The notes: a model not told the origin generated them from the sequence alone. A stretch of DNA of 54,445 bases from Bacillota bacterium (GCA_029555205.1 JAKPTB010000009.1:1-54445); one strand, 5' to 3'. Positions 26,309 through 34,649 are shown, numbered from the stretch's first letter. Translations and numbers: made by a program.

Positions 26309-27724
26309 TTAATGGCTGGCTAAAAAAGCCCCGTATCCCCTGTAAGCCATGTAAATATCAGCCTTACTGGCTACTTCAAAGGGAGAATGCATACCGAGCA
26401 AACCGACACCACAATCCAGCACGTCCATTCCGTGGGCAGCCAAAAAATGGGCGACGGTACCGCCCCCGCCCTGGTCCACCTTGCCCAGTTCACCAGTTTG
26501 CCAGATGATTCCGGAGCGGTTGAAGATCTGCCGGATCCAGGCAACCATTTCGGCATGGGCGTCATTGGTGCCGGATTTACCCCTGGTACCGGTATATTTG
26601 GTTATAACCAGGCCGCCGCCGACTCTGGCCGTGTTCCGTTTCTCTACAACATCCCCGTAATTGGGGTCCAGGGCAACATTTACATCAGCTGACAGGGCCC
26701 GTGAGTTAGCCAGAGTCCTGCGCAAATGCAGCTCAGTGAAGTCAGGGCTGCAGCGGAACCCGATTTCAGCCAGGGCGTTTGTTAAAAACGCTGCCGTCAT
26801 CCCCGTGTTACCGGTACTCCCGATTTCCTCTTTGTCGGCCAGCACAAGCACGGCCGTCCGTTCCGGAGCAGATATTTCCAGGCAGGCCCTCAGCGCCGTA
26901 TAGGCACAGACACGGTCGTCCTGACCATAACCTCCCACAAAACTCCGGTCCAGCCCGATATCCCTGGCAGGCCAGGCCGGAACCAGTTCAAGTTCCGCAC
27001 TGATCAGATCCTCCTCAACAAGGCCATAATTCCGGTAAAGCAGATCCAGCACGGCCAGCTTGAACCGTTCTTTCAATTCTACATCCCCGAGGGGGATACT
27101 TCCGGCCAGGATATTCAAGGTCTCGCCGGGCACTGCGTCCATCATTTTTTTCTCCATCTGGTCCTTGGCCAGGTGGGGCAACAAATCGTTGACAGTAAAA
27201 ACAGGATCTCCGGGATTCTCACCGATAATCACCGGGATGCTGGAACCGTCATTTTTAACAACCAGGCCATGCAGGGCAAGGGGAACCGAAAGCCACTGGT
27301 ATTTTTTTATTCCACCATAGTAGTGGGTTTTCAAGAAGACAAGATCCTCTTCCTCGTAGAGGGGCCGGGGCTTTAAATCCAGGCGGGGGCTATCAATGTG
27401 GGCACCCACAAGATGCAGCCCCTCTACCAGGGGAATTCTGCCAAGAACAGCAGCAACCAGGGCTTTCCGCCGGATGATTGCGTAAACCTTGTCCCCCGGC
27501 TTAAGACTGGAACATTCCGTCAGGTTCCGAAAACCTGCTTTCTTTAGCAGGTTTTCGGATAGAGTTATAACTTCCCGCTCTGTCTTGCCGGCATCAAGAA
27601 ATTGTTTGTATTCTTCGGCAAAAGCCATGGTTTGGTTTTTTTCTTCTGCACTAAGAAGATCCCAGACATTACGCCTGCCGCAGGCCAACCCGGCGGCCGG
27701 GTGTTGCTCTTTAGCTGGGTTCAT
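26309..27724 (-). CDS. M18 family aminopeptidase
   Basis: A 471-residue cytoplasmic, dodecamer-forming zinc aminopeptidase of the aspartyl-aminopeptidase/ApeA type. Zinc ligands and catalytic residues lie in LVGAHIDSPRLDLK, the FVGGYGQDDRV region, LADKEEIGSTG and the C-terminal THGM-like LAAHGMDVLDCGVGLLGMHS motif. It has the family length. ATG start behind GGAGGATAGG. It removes N-terminal residues from peptides; the residue preference is not visible. Transcribed before the DUF951 gene. Confidence 0.94.
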   Translation of the reverse strand: MNPAKEQHPAAGLACGRRNVWDLLSAEEKNQTMAFAEEYKQFLDAGKTEREVITLSENLLKKAGFRNLTECSSLKPGDKVYAIIRRKALVAAVLGRIPLVEGLHLVGAHIDSPRLDLKPRPLYEEEDLVFLKTHYYGGIKKYQWLSVPLALHGLVVKNDGSSIPVIIGENPGDPVFTVNDLLPHLAKDQMEKKMMDAVPGETLNILAGSIPLGDVELKERFKLAVLDLLYRNYGLVEEDLISAELELVPAWPARDIGLDRSFVGGYGQDDRVCAYTALRACLEISAPERTAVLVLADKEEIGSTGNTGMTAAFLTNALAEIGFRCSPDFTELHLRRTLANSRALSADVNVALDPNYGDVVEKRNTARVGGGLVITKYTGTRGKSGTNDAHAEMVAWIRQIFNRSGIIWQTGELGKVDQGGGGTVAHFLAAHGMDVLDCGVGLLGMHSPFEVASKADIYMAYRGYGAFLASH

Positions 27725-27846
27725 TGCCTATCCTCCATCTCTTATAGGGTGATGATTAAACAATTCAAATGCTGCGATCTTATGGGGTCTTATTACAGTT
27801 TATTATTGTTAGTCTAAATTTAGTCTACCCTAAAAACCCGGAAATG

Positions 27847-28614
27847 TTATGCCCTTTCCCAGGGTTGCAGGGTGCTGTTTAAATTCTTATTGGCCTCCGT
27901 CACCGGTACCTGCCATAATCCGTCCTGCACTCTTTCTGAACTGCCCGGCAGGGGATATTTGATGGCATCGAAGATAGGGTCAAAATAAGGCAATAGAACG
28001 GAATCCTGGAAGGCCTTTCCGGGGGGCAGTGATGTCCCGGGAGAGCCGGATTCGCCGCCGGGAACGACATAGCCCCGCTGGAAGGGCGACATCAGCGTCA
28101 GGACGACCAGCACCACAATGATCCCCCGCACCAGGCCGAACAAGAGGCCTCCAAGATGATTGGGCAGCCCCAAAAAGCTGACGTTGGCAATTTTAGTTAA
28201 GATGCTCCCGGCCAGGCTGGCACCCCAAACCGTAGCAAATAGCAGGATAAGGAAGCATAAAACCTCCAGAATGCCTGAAGTAAAAACTCCCATTAGATGA
28301 TCTCCAAGGGGATTCAGCGGGTTTGACGCCACAGGCAAAGCAGCAACCGGCCCCTCCGGGTATGACACAAGGGTCAGGGTTTCGTTTACAGGAATCCAGT
28401 TTTTTAAAAAATTCTCCAGCATGGGCTGTAGTTTGTCCTGCGCGTTCCACCGGGTGGAGAGGTAGGCAGCGAAAGAGCGGTGGTAGGCAAAGGCAACAAC
28501 CAGACCGATAATCATACCGGCAAGCCCCGAGACGCTTTTCAAAAGGCCGCTGCGCAGGCCCCCCAGGGCGGAAAGGACAAGAATAATAATAATCATCCAG
28601 TCCAGCCAGTTCAC
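27847..28614 (-). CDS. CvpA family membrane protein
   Basis: A 255-residue protein with four hydrophobic segments in the first 190 residues, of the colicin V production (CvpA) family. Its start NWLDWMIIIILVLSALGGLRSG is a typical CvpA start, and LGGLLFGLVRGIIVVLVVLT is the fourth segment. The C-terminal 60 residues are soluble. Function in Firmicutes is not established; links to envelope homeostasis are known from Proteobacteria. GTG start at 28614. It lies downstream of the YkvI-type transporter gene. Confidence 0.85.
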   Translation of the reverse strand: MNWLDWMIIIILVLSALGGLRSGLLKSVSGLAGMIIGLVVAFAYHRSFAAYLSTRWNAQDKLQPMLENFLKNWIPVNETLTLVSYPEGPVAALPVASNPLNPLGDHLMGVFTSGILEVLCFLILLFATVWGASLAGSILTKIANVSFLGLPNHLGGLLFGLVRGIIVVLVVLTLMSPFQRGYVVPGGESGSPGTSLPPGKAFQDSVLLPYFDPIFDAIKYPLPGSSERVQDGLWQVPVTEANKNLNSTLQPWERA

Positions 28615-28666
28615 GGTTTCACATTCCTTTCAATCAATTATTTCCTATAATATATATGAAATCCTT

Positions 28667-29761
28667 TTAAAATGTGAAGCTTTTTTTAATTTTTCGGAAA
28701 TAAATGGTAAAGGGTAGCAGTAATAGTCCCACCAGCAGAACGAGGCCGGCGTAGCCGAATAAAGGATAAAGCACGCGGACAAGGCCGGAAAAGCCAAGTC
28801 CGGAAAGGGGCAACGCCAGCAAACAGGCGCCGGTTCCCCAAAAGCGGTATAAACTGCCTCCTCCGGGAGCCAGCCGGCTAGCGAAGCCGTGGGCATCGGC
28901 AATGGCTGTGGTGAGAATGGCCAGCCAAATTAAGATGCCAAGGAACAGGCTGAAAAGTGGTCCCAGCAGCCCGGTCAAATAAAGCAGGGGAATTTGGTAA
29001 GAAGCTGCCTCCGGCATGTGCGCCAGCCCGGCCAGAGTGACAAGAAAGACTGCCAGGCCAATCAGGAACCCCCCCAGGGCTCCCCCGGCAATTCCCAATT
29101 TCAAGGAAACAGAACGCCCCAGAGAGGAAAGAACCGCTACAGGGACCACCATATTGTAGGACACGTACAAAAAGCCCGCTGCAATCCAGTTTCCCGCCAC
29201 TCCCCCGGCAGGCTCCTTTGGAGACTGCAGCACCTCAGGCACCTCAGGTAAACCGCCCACCCCAAGGGCCGCCAGGGAAATCAAAAAAACTGCCAGCAGT
29301 TTCAGGGGAACAAGAAAAACATTGGCAGTCATCACTCCCTCCAGACCGCCCAGAATCACCAGCGAGGTCAAAATGGCCACCACCCATACACCTGCCCTTA
29401 CCGGCAATCCGAAATGCTCCCCAAAAACTGCTGCACTTCCGGCCATCATCACGCTCAAACCTCCCAGCAGCATGAAAAGGCTGAGGCCGTCCATCAATTT
29501 ACCCAGGCGCGGCCCCAGCAAATAATTCAGAAACTCTTTATAATTGGCAGTTTTGATTTTAATACTAAGAAACATCACCAACCCGCCCAGATAAGTGAAG
29601 AGAAGTGTCGCCAGGGCTGCTCCCGTCAGCCCTTTGCCGCTGTGTAAAATAAAAAACTGCATGATTTCTTGCCCTGAAGCAAATCCTGCTCCTATAACGG
29701 CGCCGATGTATGCTGTTGAGATTTTGACCAAAAGCCAGAAATCCCCCTTCAACCAGCTCAT
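28667..29761 (-). CDS. YkvI-type membrane protein (APC-superfamily transporter-like)
   Basis: About 364 residues with ten to eleven membrane segments. The start contains KISTAYIGAVIGAGFASGQE, the glycine-rich first helix of the YkvI family, related to LeuT-fold amino-acid transporters. I start at ATG 29761 behind GGGGGTTGCG; the in-frame TTG 29803 lacks a ribosome-binding site. The substrate is unknown. It is divergent from yyaC across a 158-base gap containing two CCCCGGGG blocks. Confidence 0.85.
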   Translation of the reverse strand: MSWLKGDFWLLVKISTAYIGAVIGAGFASGQEIMQFFILHSGKGLTGAALATLLFTYLGGLVMFLSIKIKTANYKEFLNYLLGPRLGKLMDGLSLFMLLGGLSVMMAGSAAVFGEHFGLPVRAGVWVVAILTSLVILGGLEGVMTANVFLVPLKLLAVFLISLAALGVGGLPEVPEVLQSPKEPAGGVAGNWIAAGFLYVSYNMVVPVAVLSSLGRSVSLKLGIAGGALGGFLIGLAVFLVTLAGLAHMPEAASYQIPLLYLTGLLGPLFSLFLGILIWLAILTTAIADAHGFASRLAPGGGSLYRFWGTGACLLALPLSGLGFSGLVRVLYPLFGYAGLVLLVGLLLLPFTIYFRKIKKSFTF

Positions 29762-29837
29762 GCCCGCAACCCCCTGGCTAACCTCAAATTCACTCTGATG
29801 CAATACTATGCAATTGCTTCGGCGGGCTGACCATAAA

Positions 29838-29872
29838 AATTTTACCCCCGGGGAATAACTGCCCCCCGGGGT
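29838..29872. repeat. Twin CCCCGGGG palindromes in the ykvI-yyaC gap
   Basis: Two near-identical CCCCCGGGG blocks about 19 bases apart lie between the divergent ykvI-like gene and yyaC. They can also pair with each other into one hairpin. They might be an operator for one or both genes; there is no converging transcript for which a terminator would make sense. Confidence 0.5.
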
Positions 29873-29919
29873 GGCAATAAATATATTAGTTGTGTTTTTT
29901 CAGGGGGTGAATTTAAAGG

Positions 29920-30522
29920 ATGACCGCATTGAATACAGCCCATGCTGACCCGAACCCGGGAAAAACCCGGATTAACATAGAAGATCCGATGGCAGCCAGT
30001 AAATTCGCCTGGGATCTGGTCGACAGGCTGCGGCAGTCCGGTCTTACTCCGGAAAGCCCCAGGATCCTGCTTTGTATCGGCACCGATCGCTCAACGGGAG
30101 ATTGTCTGGGACCCCTGGTGGGTTCCAAGATAGACCAGCTGCAACAAGACTTTTTTACAGTTTACGGCACCCTGGACAAACCTGTACATGCCAGCAATCT
30201 CAGGGAAACACTGCAGGAGATAAACACGTTTTTCAAAAATCCCTTCATTATTGCCGTAGATGCCTGTCTGGGACGCCTGGAAAACGTGGGCAGCATTCAA
30301 CTGGGCAACGGTTCCCTGCAGCCCGGGGCCGGAGTAAATAAAGAACTTCCCCCGGTGGGCCAGGTTCATATTACCGGGATCGTCAATGTCGGAGGTTTTA
30401 TGGAATACATGGTCCTGCAGAACACACGTCTTAATCTGGTGATGCGTCTTGCTGACGTAATCGTCAGCGGTCTTACTAAAACCATTTCTGAGTTCCGCAA
30501 ACAGACTGCCCGGGGAATCTAA
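29920..30522 (+). CDS. yyaC: Spore protease YyaC (DUF1256), GPR-like
   Basis: A 200-residue protein of the YyaC family, related to the GPR germination protease and found next to spo0J in spore formers. Motifs are LLCIGTDRSTGDCLGPLVGS, FIIAVDACLGRLENVGSIQL and GVNKELPPVGQVHITGIVNV. It is expressed in the forespore in B. subtilis. Its true substrate is not settled. ATG start behind GGGGGTGA. It reads against the main gene direction on this arm and converges on ykuS. Confidence 0.93.
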   Translation: MTALNTAHADPNPGKTRINIEDPMAASKFAWDLVDRLRQSGLTPESPRILLCIGTDRSTGDCLGPLVGSKIDQLQQDFFTVYGTLDKPVHASNLRETLQEINTFFKNPFIIAVDACLGRLENVGSIQLGNGSLQPGAGVNKELPPVGQVHITGIVNVGGFMEYMVLQNTRLNLVMRLADVIVSGLTKTISEFRKQTARGI

Positions 30523-30566
30523 ACCCCGGGCTTGTCCTGTTGCTATATAATATTCTAGAAAAACTG

Positions 30567-30800
30567 TTAAAGACGCTGCTTCAAGTCATTCAAAACCTGG
30601 TCGGCTGTTTTTCCGGAAGCGTCAATAACCACAGACTTGTCCGAGATATCCTGCATACCCATTATATTCTCATCCATTCCCGTGATTACAGTAGCGTCTA
30701 TCCTGTTAGATGTTCCAGGCTTGACCACAACGTACCCTTCTTCTTCCAGTACGCTTCTGATCTGGGAAAGACCCTCTTCAACAGCTATGATCTTTTTCAT
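30567..30800 (-). CDS. YkuS family (UPF0180) protein
   Basis: A 77-residue small cytoplasmic protein: IAVEEGLSQIRSVLEEEGY, VITGMDENIMGMQDI and VVIDASGKTADQVLNDL. These match the uncharacterised UPF0180/YkuS family. ATG start behind GGAGGTGA. Function unknown; it stands alone between yyaC and the phosphoribosyltransferase. Confidence 0.9.
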   Translation of the reverse strand: MKKIIAVEEGLSQIRSVLEEEGYVVVKPGTSNRIDATVITGMDENIMGMQDISDKSVVIDASGKTADQVLNDLKQRL

Positions 30801-30937
30801 GAAGCTAAAATCACCTCCACCTTTATTTTTAATTTCTCCTTCCTCAAGGGACGGTTATAAAATATCCTCATTTTAAAACCTTTATGCAGGCAACCCGGCA
30901 AAAAACGCTTCTTAGACCCGGCCTTAAATCCCTTCCC

Positions 30938-31579
30938 CTAAACCCCTTCCTCCTGCAATTGCCTGAGGATTTCCCCAACTTCAAAGTCTTCGACCTGCTC
31001 GAAGCTTTCATAATGCTGACCCACTGCGTAAAAACATTCCGGAACAAGGAGACAGACTACGCGGTCCGCCTCTTTCTCCAGGGTTTCCAATGTATCCCGG
31101 GGCGCCACGGGAATAGCCACAATCAACTCCTCCGGCTGGTAATTACGGGCAGTACGCAGGGCAGCAAGCATTGTATGTCCGGTTGCTACACCGTCATCCA
31201 CCAAAATGATCTGTCCCCCCTGAAAACGGCGCAGCATCCTCCCCGCCCCGTACAAATTCATCCGGCGCTTGATTTCCCGAACTTCATCGTTCTTCTTTTC
31301 CTCCAGCTCCGCCGGGGTTACGCCCAGGAGACTGATCAGGCGGTGGTCAACAATGCTGATCCCGTCCTGGGTCACAGCGCCGATGGCTACTTCCGGGTTT
31401 TGAGGGGAGCCTATTTTGCGGGGGATGATCAGATCCATCAGATAGCCCAGCCTCCGGGCAACCTCGTAACCAATCACCACACCACCTCTGGGAATCGCCA
31501 GCACGATCCCCTCTCCTTGGCAATAGGGGGCCAGTTTCCCGGCCAACTGCCGCCCGGCATCGACACGGTCTTTAAACAA
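30938..31579 (-). CDS. Phosphoribosyltransferase-domain protein
   Basis: A 213-residue type I phosphoribosyltransferase. The PRPP-binding loop is QIILVDDGVATGHTMLAA and the N-terminal part FKDRVDAGRQLAGKL with VLAIPRGGVVIGYEVAR is typical of the stand-alone PRTase group often annotated as predicted phosphoribosyltransferase. TTG 31579 fits best because AAAGGGGTG precedes it by six bases; the longer in-frame GTG 31618 lacks a site. The acceptor base is unknown. A terminator-like hairpin sits 125 bases upstream in its leader. Confidence 0.85.
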   Translation of the reverse strand: MFKDRVDAGRQLAGKLAPYCQGEGIVLAIPRGGVVIGYEVARRLGYLMDLIIPRKIGSPQNPEVAIGAVTQDGISIVDHRLISLLGVTPAELEEKKNDEVREIKRRMNLYGAGRMLRRFQGGQIILVDDGVATGHTMLAALRTARNYQPEELIVAIPVAPRDTLETLEKEADRVVCLLVPECFYAVGQHYESFEQVEDFEVGEILRQLQEEGV

Positions 31580-31689
31580 GTATTTCACCCCTTTCGGCAC
31601 CTGTTGAAAAGGCGCCACCGGCTTGTTCCGGCTTGTTTATATACATTCATGCCCGGCCGGCAGTTCCTCTTATACCTGAATTCCCTAAG

Positions 31690-31724
31690 AAAAACAAAAA
31701 AAATCCGGGTAAGGAGCCCCGGGT
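31690..31724 (-). terminator. Terminator-like hairpin in front of the phosphoribosyltransferase gene
   Basis: On the minus strand CCCGGGGCTCCTTACCCGG forms a short stem followed by eight T. It lies upstream of the phosphoribosyltransferase gene and downstream of nothing on this strand, so it could be a leader attenuator. A promoter would have to sit in the ~65 bases before larC. Confidence 0.5.
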
Positions 31725-31792
31725 AATGATCGAAAACAGTAAATAAGTTATACTAAAGTAATTAAGTAATTCATCTTTGTGGAGGAGTTGTC

Positions 31793-32995
31793 TTGAGGAT
31801 TATCTATATTGACTGCACAGCCGGCCTAAGTGGAGAAGCGCTTCTGGGAGCGCTGGTGGACCTGGGCCTCGACCGGGAGAAGCTAATTGGAGAATTGCAA
31901 CAGGAGATTGCAGGCGCCTTTAATGTTTCATTTAACCTTTCCTTTCAAAGGGAGTCCCGCCAGGCAGCCCTGAGGACAGTCCTGGACCTCCCGCAGGACG
32001 GGCAGGCGAAAGCCGCCGGGGAATTATTTAAAACCTTCTGCCTGAAAGAAAGCACTCAGAACTCTACCCATGCCCTGATTAAGAAAATATTTCAAGTAGA
32101 CCTTGCTGCCCGCTCCAGGCTGGAGGGCATCCCCCCGGAAGAGGTCACCGTTACGCCCGCAGAGGCCATAAAAACGGCGATCCTGGCTGCCGGCGTCTTC
32201 GCCGCTTTGAAGCAACTGGGCTTTCCCCGGATTGTAGCCTCGCCGGTTCCCATCGGCCCGCCCCCTTTGGAAGCCGCTGAGGACGGGACCTCCCACCTGG
32301 CCCTGGAACTGGCGAAGGGGGCTGCGGTAAAGGCTGCAAGCTGTCCGTCTGTTTATGTTTCACCCGCAGGAGTTGCTATCCTTGCCCGGATCACAGACGA
32401 ATACGGCGAGTTGCCCGAAATGGATCTGAAAGAAACAGGCTACGGTGCTCCTGGTGAATACCAAATAAGAGATGTGGTCCGCGTCCTTTACGGTTCAATT
32501 CCCCTGGCTGAACCATCCATCGGCAGGCAGGAGAAGGTCCTGGTCATTGAAACGGGCATAGACGATATGAACCCGGAGTTTTTCCCCTACCTGATTGAAC
32601 GACTCCTCGCGTCGGGTGCCCTGGATGCATTCTTAATACCTATCTATATGAAAAAAGGACGGCCGGCCAATCTGCTGAAAGTACTCTGCAGGGGGGAAAA
32701 GCTAGAGCAAATTCTCCAGATCATTTTTAAGGAATCAACTACCCTTGGCGTTCGCATTCACGAGGAAACAAGAAGGGTTCTCCAGCGCGACTTCTTCCAG
32801 GTCTCCACCCCGTACGGGGAAGTAACCGTAAAGGCCGGGTACGCCGGGCCTGAAACACTTATACAGCTGGCCCCGGAATTTGAAGATTGCAAACGGATTG
32901 CCTCCGGAACTGGTACCCCCCTCAAAGAAGTTTATGCTGCAGCGCAACGCAGCGCCTTCGAAAAGATCAAGGAGCAGGAAAATGGGGAGAGTTGA
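31793..32995 (+). CDS. LarC-like protein (nickel pincer cofactor synthesis family), divergent N-terminus
   Basis: A 400-residue member of the LarC/DUF111 family. LarC inserts nickel into the pincer cofactor of lactate racemase with CTP. The C-terminal domain is well kept: VIETGIDDMNPEFFPYLIER, ALDAFLIPIYMKKGRPANLL, FKESTTLGVRIHEETRR. The N-terminal domain keeps IDCTAGLSGEALLGALVDLG but lacks the usual HFHEVGAVDSIVD stretch (here EVTVTPAEAIKTA) and the His-rich insert. It is encoded as one frame. No larA, larB or larE is nearby. TTG start behind GGAGG. Probably a LarC paralogue with altered function. Confidence 0.8.
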   Translation: MRIIYIDCTAGLSGEALLGALVDLGLDREKLIGELQQEIAGAFNVSFNLSFQRESRQAALRTVLDLPQDGQAKAAGELFKTFCLKESTQNSTHALIKKIFQVDLAARSRLEGIPPEEVTVTPAEAIKTAILAAGVFAALKQLGFPRIVASPVPIGPPPLEAAEDGTSHLALELAKGAAVKAASCPSVYVSPAGVAILARITDEYGELPEMDLKETGYGAPGEYQIRDVVRVLYGSIPLAEPSIGRQEKVLVIETGIDDMNPEFFPYLIERLLASGALDAFLIPIYMKKGRPANLLKVLCRGEKLEQILQIIFKESTTLGVRIHEETRRVLQRDFFQVSTPYGEVTVKAGYAGPETLIQLAPEFEDCKRIASGTGTPLKEVYAAAQRSAFEKIKEQENGES

Positions 32996-33183
32996 TCCTG
33001 TTAATACCAGGGCAATGGGGCAACCATAACCTCTGCAGTATCCACAACAAGGGATGGCGACTTTGAAAGACTCCGGTATTTAACCAACTGCCGGCTCATA
33101 ACTGCCGCTTGGACGGGTTTGAACATTGGTTAAACACTGTCTTAACAGTGATTTTGCAGGCCCTGTCTGGCCCGGCCAAAAAA

Positions 33184-33199
33184 TGTTTCACGTGAAACA
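33184..33199. promoter_or_regulatory. parS: parS site 1
   Basis: TGTTTCACGTGAAACA, a perfect 16-bp palindrome that matches the bacterial parS consensus. It is extended here to AATG...CATT. Spo0J (ParB) loads here as a CTP-dependent sliding clamp for origin segregation. Confidence 0.95.
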
Positions 33200-33219
33200 T
33201 TACCGGTGCTGTACCAAAA

Positions 33220-33235
33220 TGTTTCACGTGAAACA
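33220..33235. promoter_or_regulatory. parS: parS site 2
   Basis: A second perfect TGTTTCACGTGAAACA, exactly 36 bases from site 1. Confidence 0.95.
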
Positions 33236-33237
33236 TT

Positions 33238-33427
33238 ATTTCTTATCTTCCTGTAGAAACCCAGGTTCTTTTGTGATTCTTGCTCACCTTTAAAATGGAT
33301 CTCCAGTACTCCTTTTCCCCCGGCTTTTTATTTAAACCGGACCCTCACTCCTAAACTGTTTCTTAATTCTGCTTCCAACTGCGCTCTATCCCGATCCAGG
33401 TATGCTTAATTTGTCTTTTTCTCGAGT
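33238..33427 (-). pseudogene. Broken duplicate of the spo0J 3' end
   Basis: On the minus strand this stretch reads like the last 50-odd residues of Spo0J: LDRDRAQLEAELRNSLGVR, VRFK, then a TAA stop, then KAGGKGVLEIHFKGEQE. The intact gene has LDGDRIDVEEKLKNRLGTR and AGGKGILEIHFKGEQE. The in-frame stop and later frame loss show it is non-functional. Only the C-terminal dimerisation part was duplicated, with no promoter or start. Confidence 0.88.
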
Positions 33428-33447
33428 TTAACACTTAGAGAAAGAAA

Positions 33448-33490
33448 AAAACTCTCTAGCCATTGGCATTCAACGTTTAGAGAGCTTTAT
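33448..33490. other. Inverted repeat inside the parB-duplication interval
   Basis: CTCTCTA and TAGAGAG lie about 20 bases apart at 33453-33484, with a T-rich stretch after the second arm on the plus strand. It may be a terminator or the remains of a transposon end. Confidence 0.4.
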
Positions 33491-33501
33491 GTTTTTTGTG
33501 G

Positions 33502-33898
33502 CAGTATATATGTCAGACCAGAATCTTGTTGATTTTTCCGTATCCTGGGATGCTCCGGATATCCAGCGCTTTCTCAATCACTTCGTAGTCTTCGTTAGTC
33601 TGTTCTTCAAAAGTATTCTTCATTACTACCAAGTTTTTTTATCACTGTTATGATAGCGCTCTGAAATCTTTCAGTCGATATGCTGATATTTTTTATCATC
33701 AGCTTGTTACTCAAGATATCGCTCAATAACCAGAGCAAGGTATCAAAGTGCGAAATGGCTACGAATGCTCGATTCAGTATCTTCGATTTTCCACAGTCAA
33801 TGATAGACATCTATAACCTTCTCTGGAGACAGGCTCTTGTCTGAAGTCACGATCCTATAGTAGCCATCAAACTGTTCATCCAGTTCAACCTGTTTTTC
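33502..33898 (-). pseudogene. Decayed IS1634-like transposase, C-terminal part
   Basis: Read across frames on the minus strand, this segment gives EKQVELDEQFDGYYRIVTSD, KSLSPEKVIDVYH-stop-LWKIEDTE, IRSHF, then DTLLWLLSDILSNK, ISISTERFQSAIITVIKK and ALDIRSIPGYGKINKILV. The order DGYY-IVTS, VIDxY-x-LWKIED, and an HF-hydrophobic helix is the C-terminal end of DDE transposases of the IS1634 group. There is an in-frame stop, at least two frameshifts, and the segment between LWKIED and the helix is shorter than usual. Only the tail is left. It abuts the stop of the WYL-type regulator. Confidence 0.62.
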
Positions 33899-33900
33899 GT

Positions 33901-34611
33901 TTATTTATTATTGCGGGACTTCCTAATCGTAGAAATATTATTAATACTTATTTCATGTTGGCCTTCTTCTGTTTCAATAATTACCCTGTCCAATTTTACC
34001 AGGTTATTAATTTGCGCCAATCTCATAACCCCAGTTATGGTGCGCATCTCGTTATTTTCAGTATAGGTGACTTCACAGGAAATGGGTTCTTTTAAAAAAT
34101 AACAAAAGGGCAGCTTTCTATGACGTAATAAACTATTACTGCTTATATAACGGAGATCCTCATCCTTAAAGCGTACATTTTTAATGTGCTTATGTTGGTC
34201 AACCATATTCTTGGCATATTCAGAAAGCTGTTTGTAGATTTTATCTGCTATAGTGTTAAGTGTATCTTGAAATACTGTATCCTGACATAGGATTTTTAAA
34301 CCAACTGTTAAGGCGTATATCTCACTGGTGTTCAAAGCCAGGAAAATGGGATGGATCAAAGAATGATAGGTGTTCTTTTTCCTTTCCAGAACAGAAATTT
34401 TCATTGTGTTTTCTAAAAATAAAAAACCGTCAAGGAGGTTTTTTAAGTCATCAGCTAATGTTCTCTCACTGATACCGAAATCATGGGCAATCTGTTCTCT
34501 TTTTTTGGCGCCGCTATGCAGATATTTTAGCATTTTTAACAATCTTTCACTGCGATCTTTATATTTAAAGTTACTTAACAGCGTTTTTTCGTAACAGAAA
34601 CCATATTTCAT
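33901..34611 (-). CDS. HTH/WYL-type transcriptional regulator
   Basis: A 236-residue regulator-like protein, AT-rich compared with its neighbours. An N-terminal HTH (RSERLLKMLKYLHSGAKK, REQIAHDFGISERTLADDLK) is followed by a helical linker with LNTSEIYALTVGLKIL, and a C-terminal SH3-like WYL-type fold (ISCEVTYTENNEMRTITGVM, LVKLDRVIIETEEGQ). The ATG at 34611 is one base from the edge of the duplicated parS block and has no ribosome-binding site; ATG 34533 is another choice. The gene may be 5'-truncated or newly fused to a foreign upstream region. Ligand and targets unknown. Confidence 0.75.
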   Translation of the reverse strand: MKYGFCYEKTLLSNFKYKDRSERLLKMLKYLHSGAKKREQIAHDFGISERTLADDLKNLLDGFLFLENTMKISVLERKKNTYHSLIHPIFLALNTSEIYALTVGLKILCQDTVFQDTLNTIADKIYKQLSEYAKNMVDQHKHIKNVRFKDEDLRYISSNSLLRHRKLPFCYFLKEPISCEVTYTENNEMRTITGVMRLAQINNLVKLDRVIIETEEGQHEISINNISTIRKSRNNK

Positions 34612-34649
34612 CAGTAATTTTGCAGGCCCTGTCTGGCCTGGCCAGAAAA

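Larger units (their letters stand above)
33149..33427. repeat. Direct repeat copy 1: parS pair plus 3' end of spo0J
   Basis: About 280 bases repeat the segment 34613-34890. The first 85 bases (35-base lead-in, parS, spacer, parS) are nearly identical in both copies; the spo0J-like part has diverged to roughly 75-80 percent by eye. Copy 1 starts directly after a small CACTGT-ACAGTG hairpin (33135-33150). The gap 32996-33148 beyond larC shows nothing else. Confidence 0.92.

Noticed and set aside
30884-31726. 280-residue plus-strand open frame
   Set aside because: Antisense to the phosphoribosyltransferase, which has clear PRPP-binding motifs.
33607-33810. 67-residue minus-strand frame as an independent small gene
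   Set aside because: It continues the transposase reading in a shifted frame, with matching pieces on both sides, so it is part of the decayed element.
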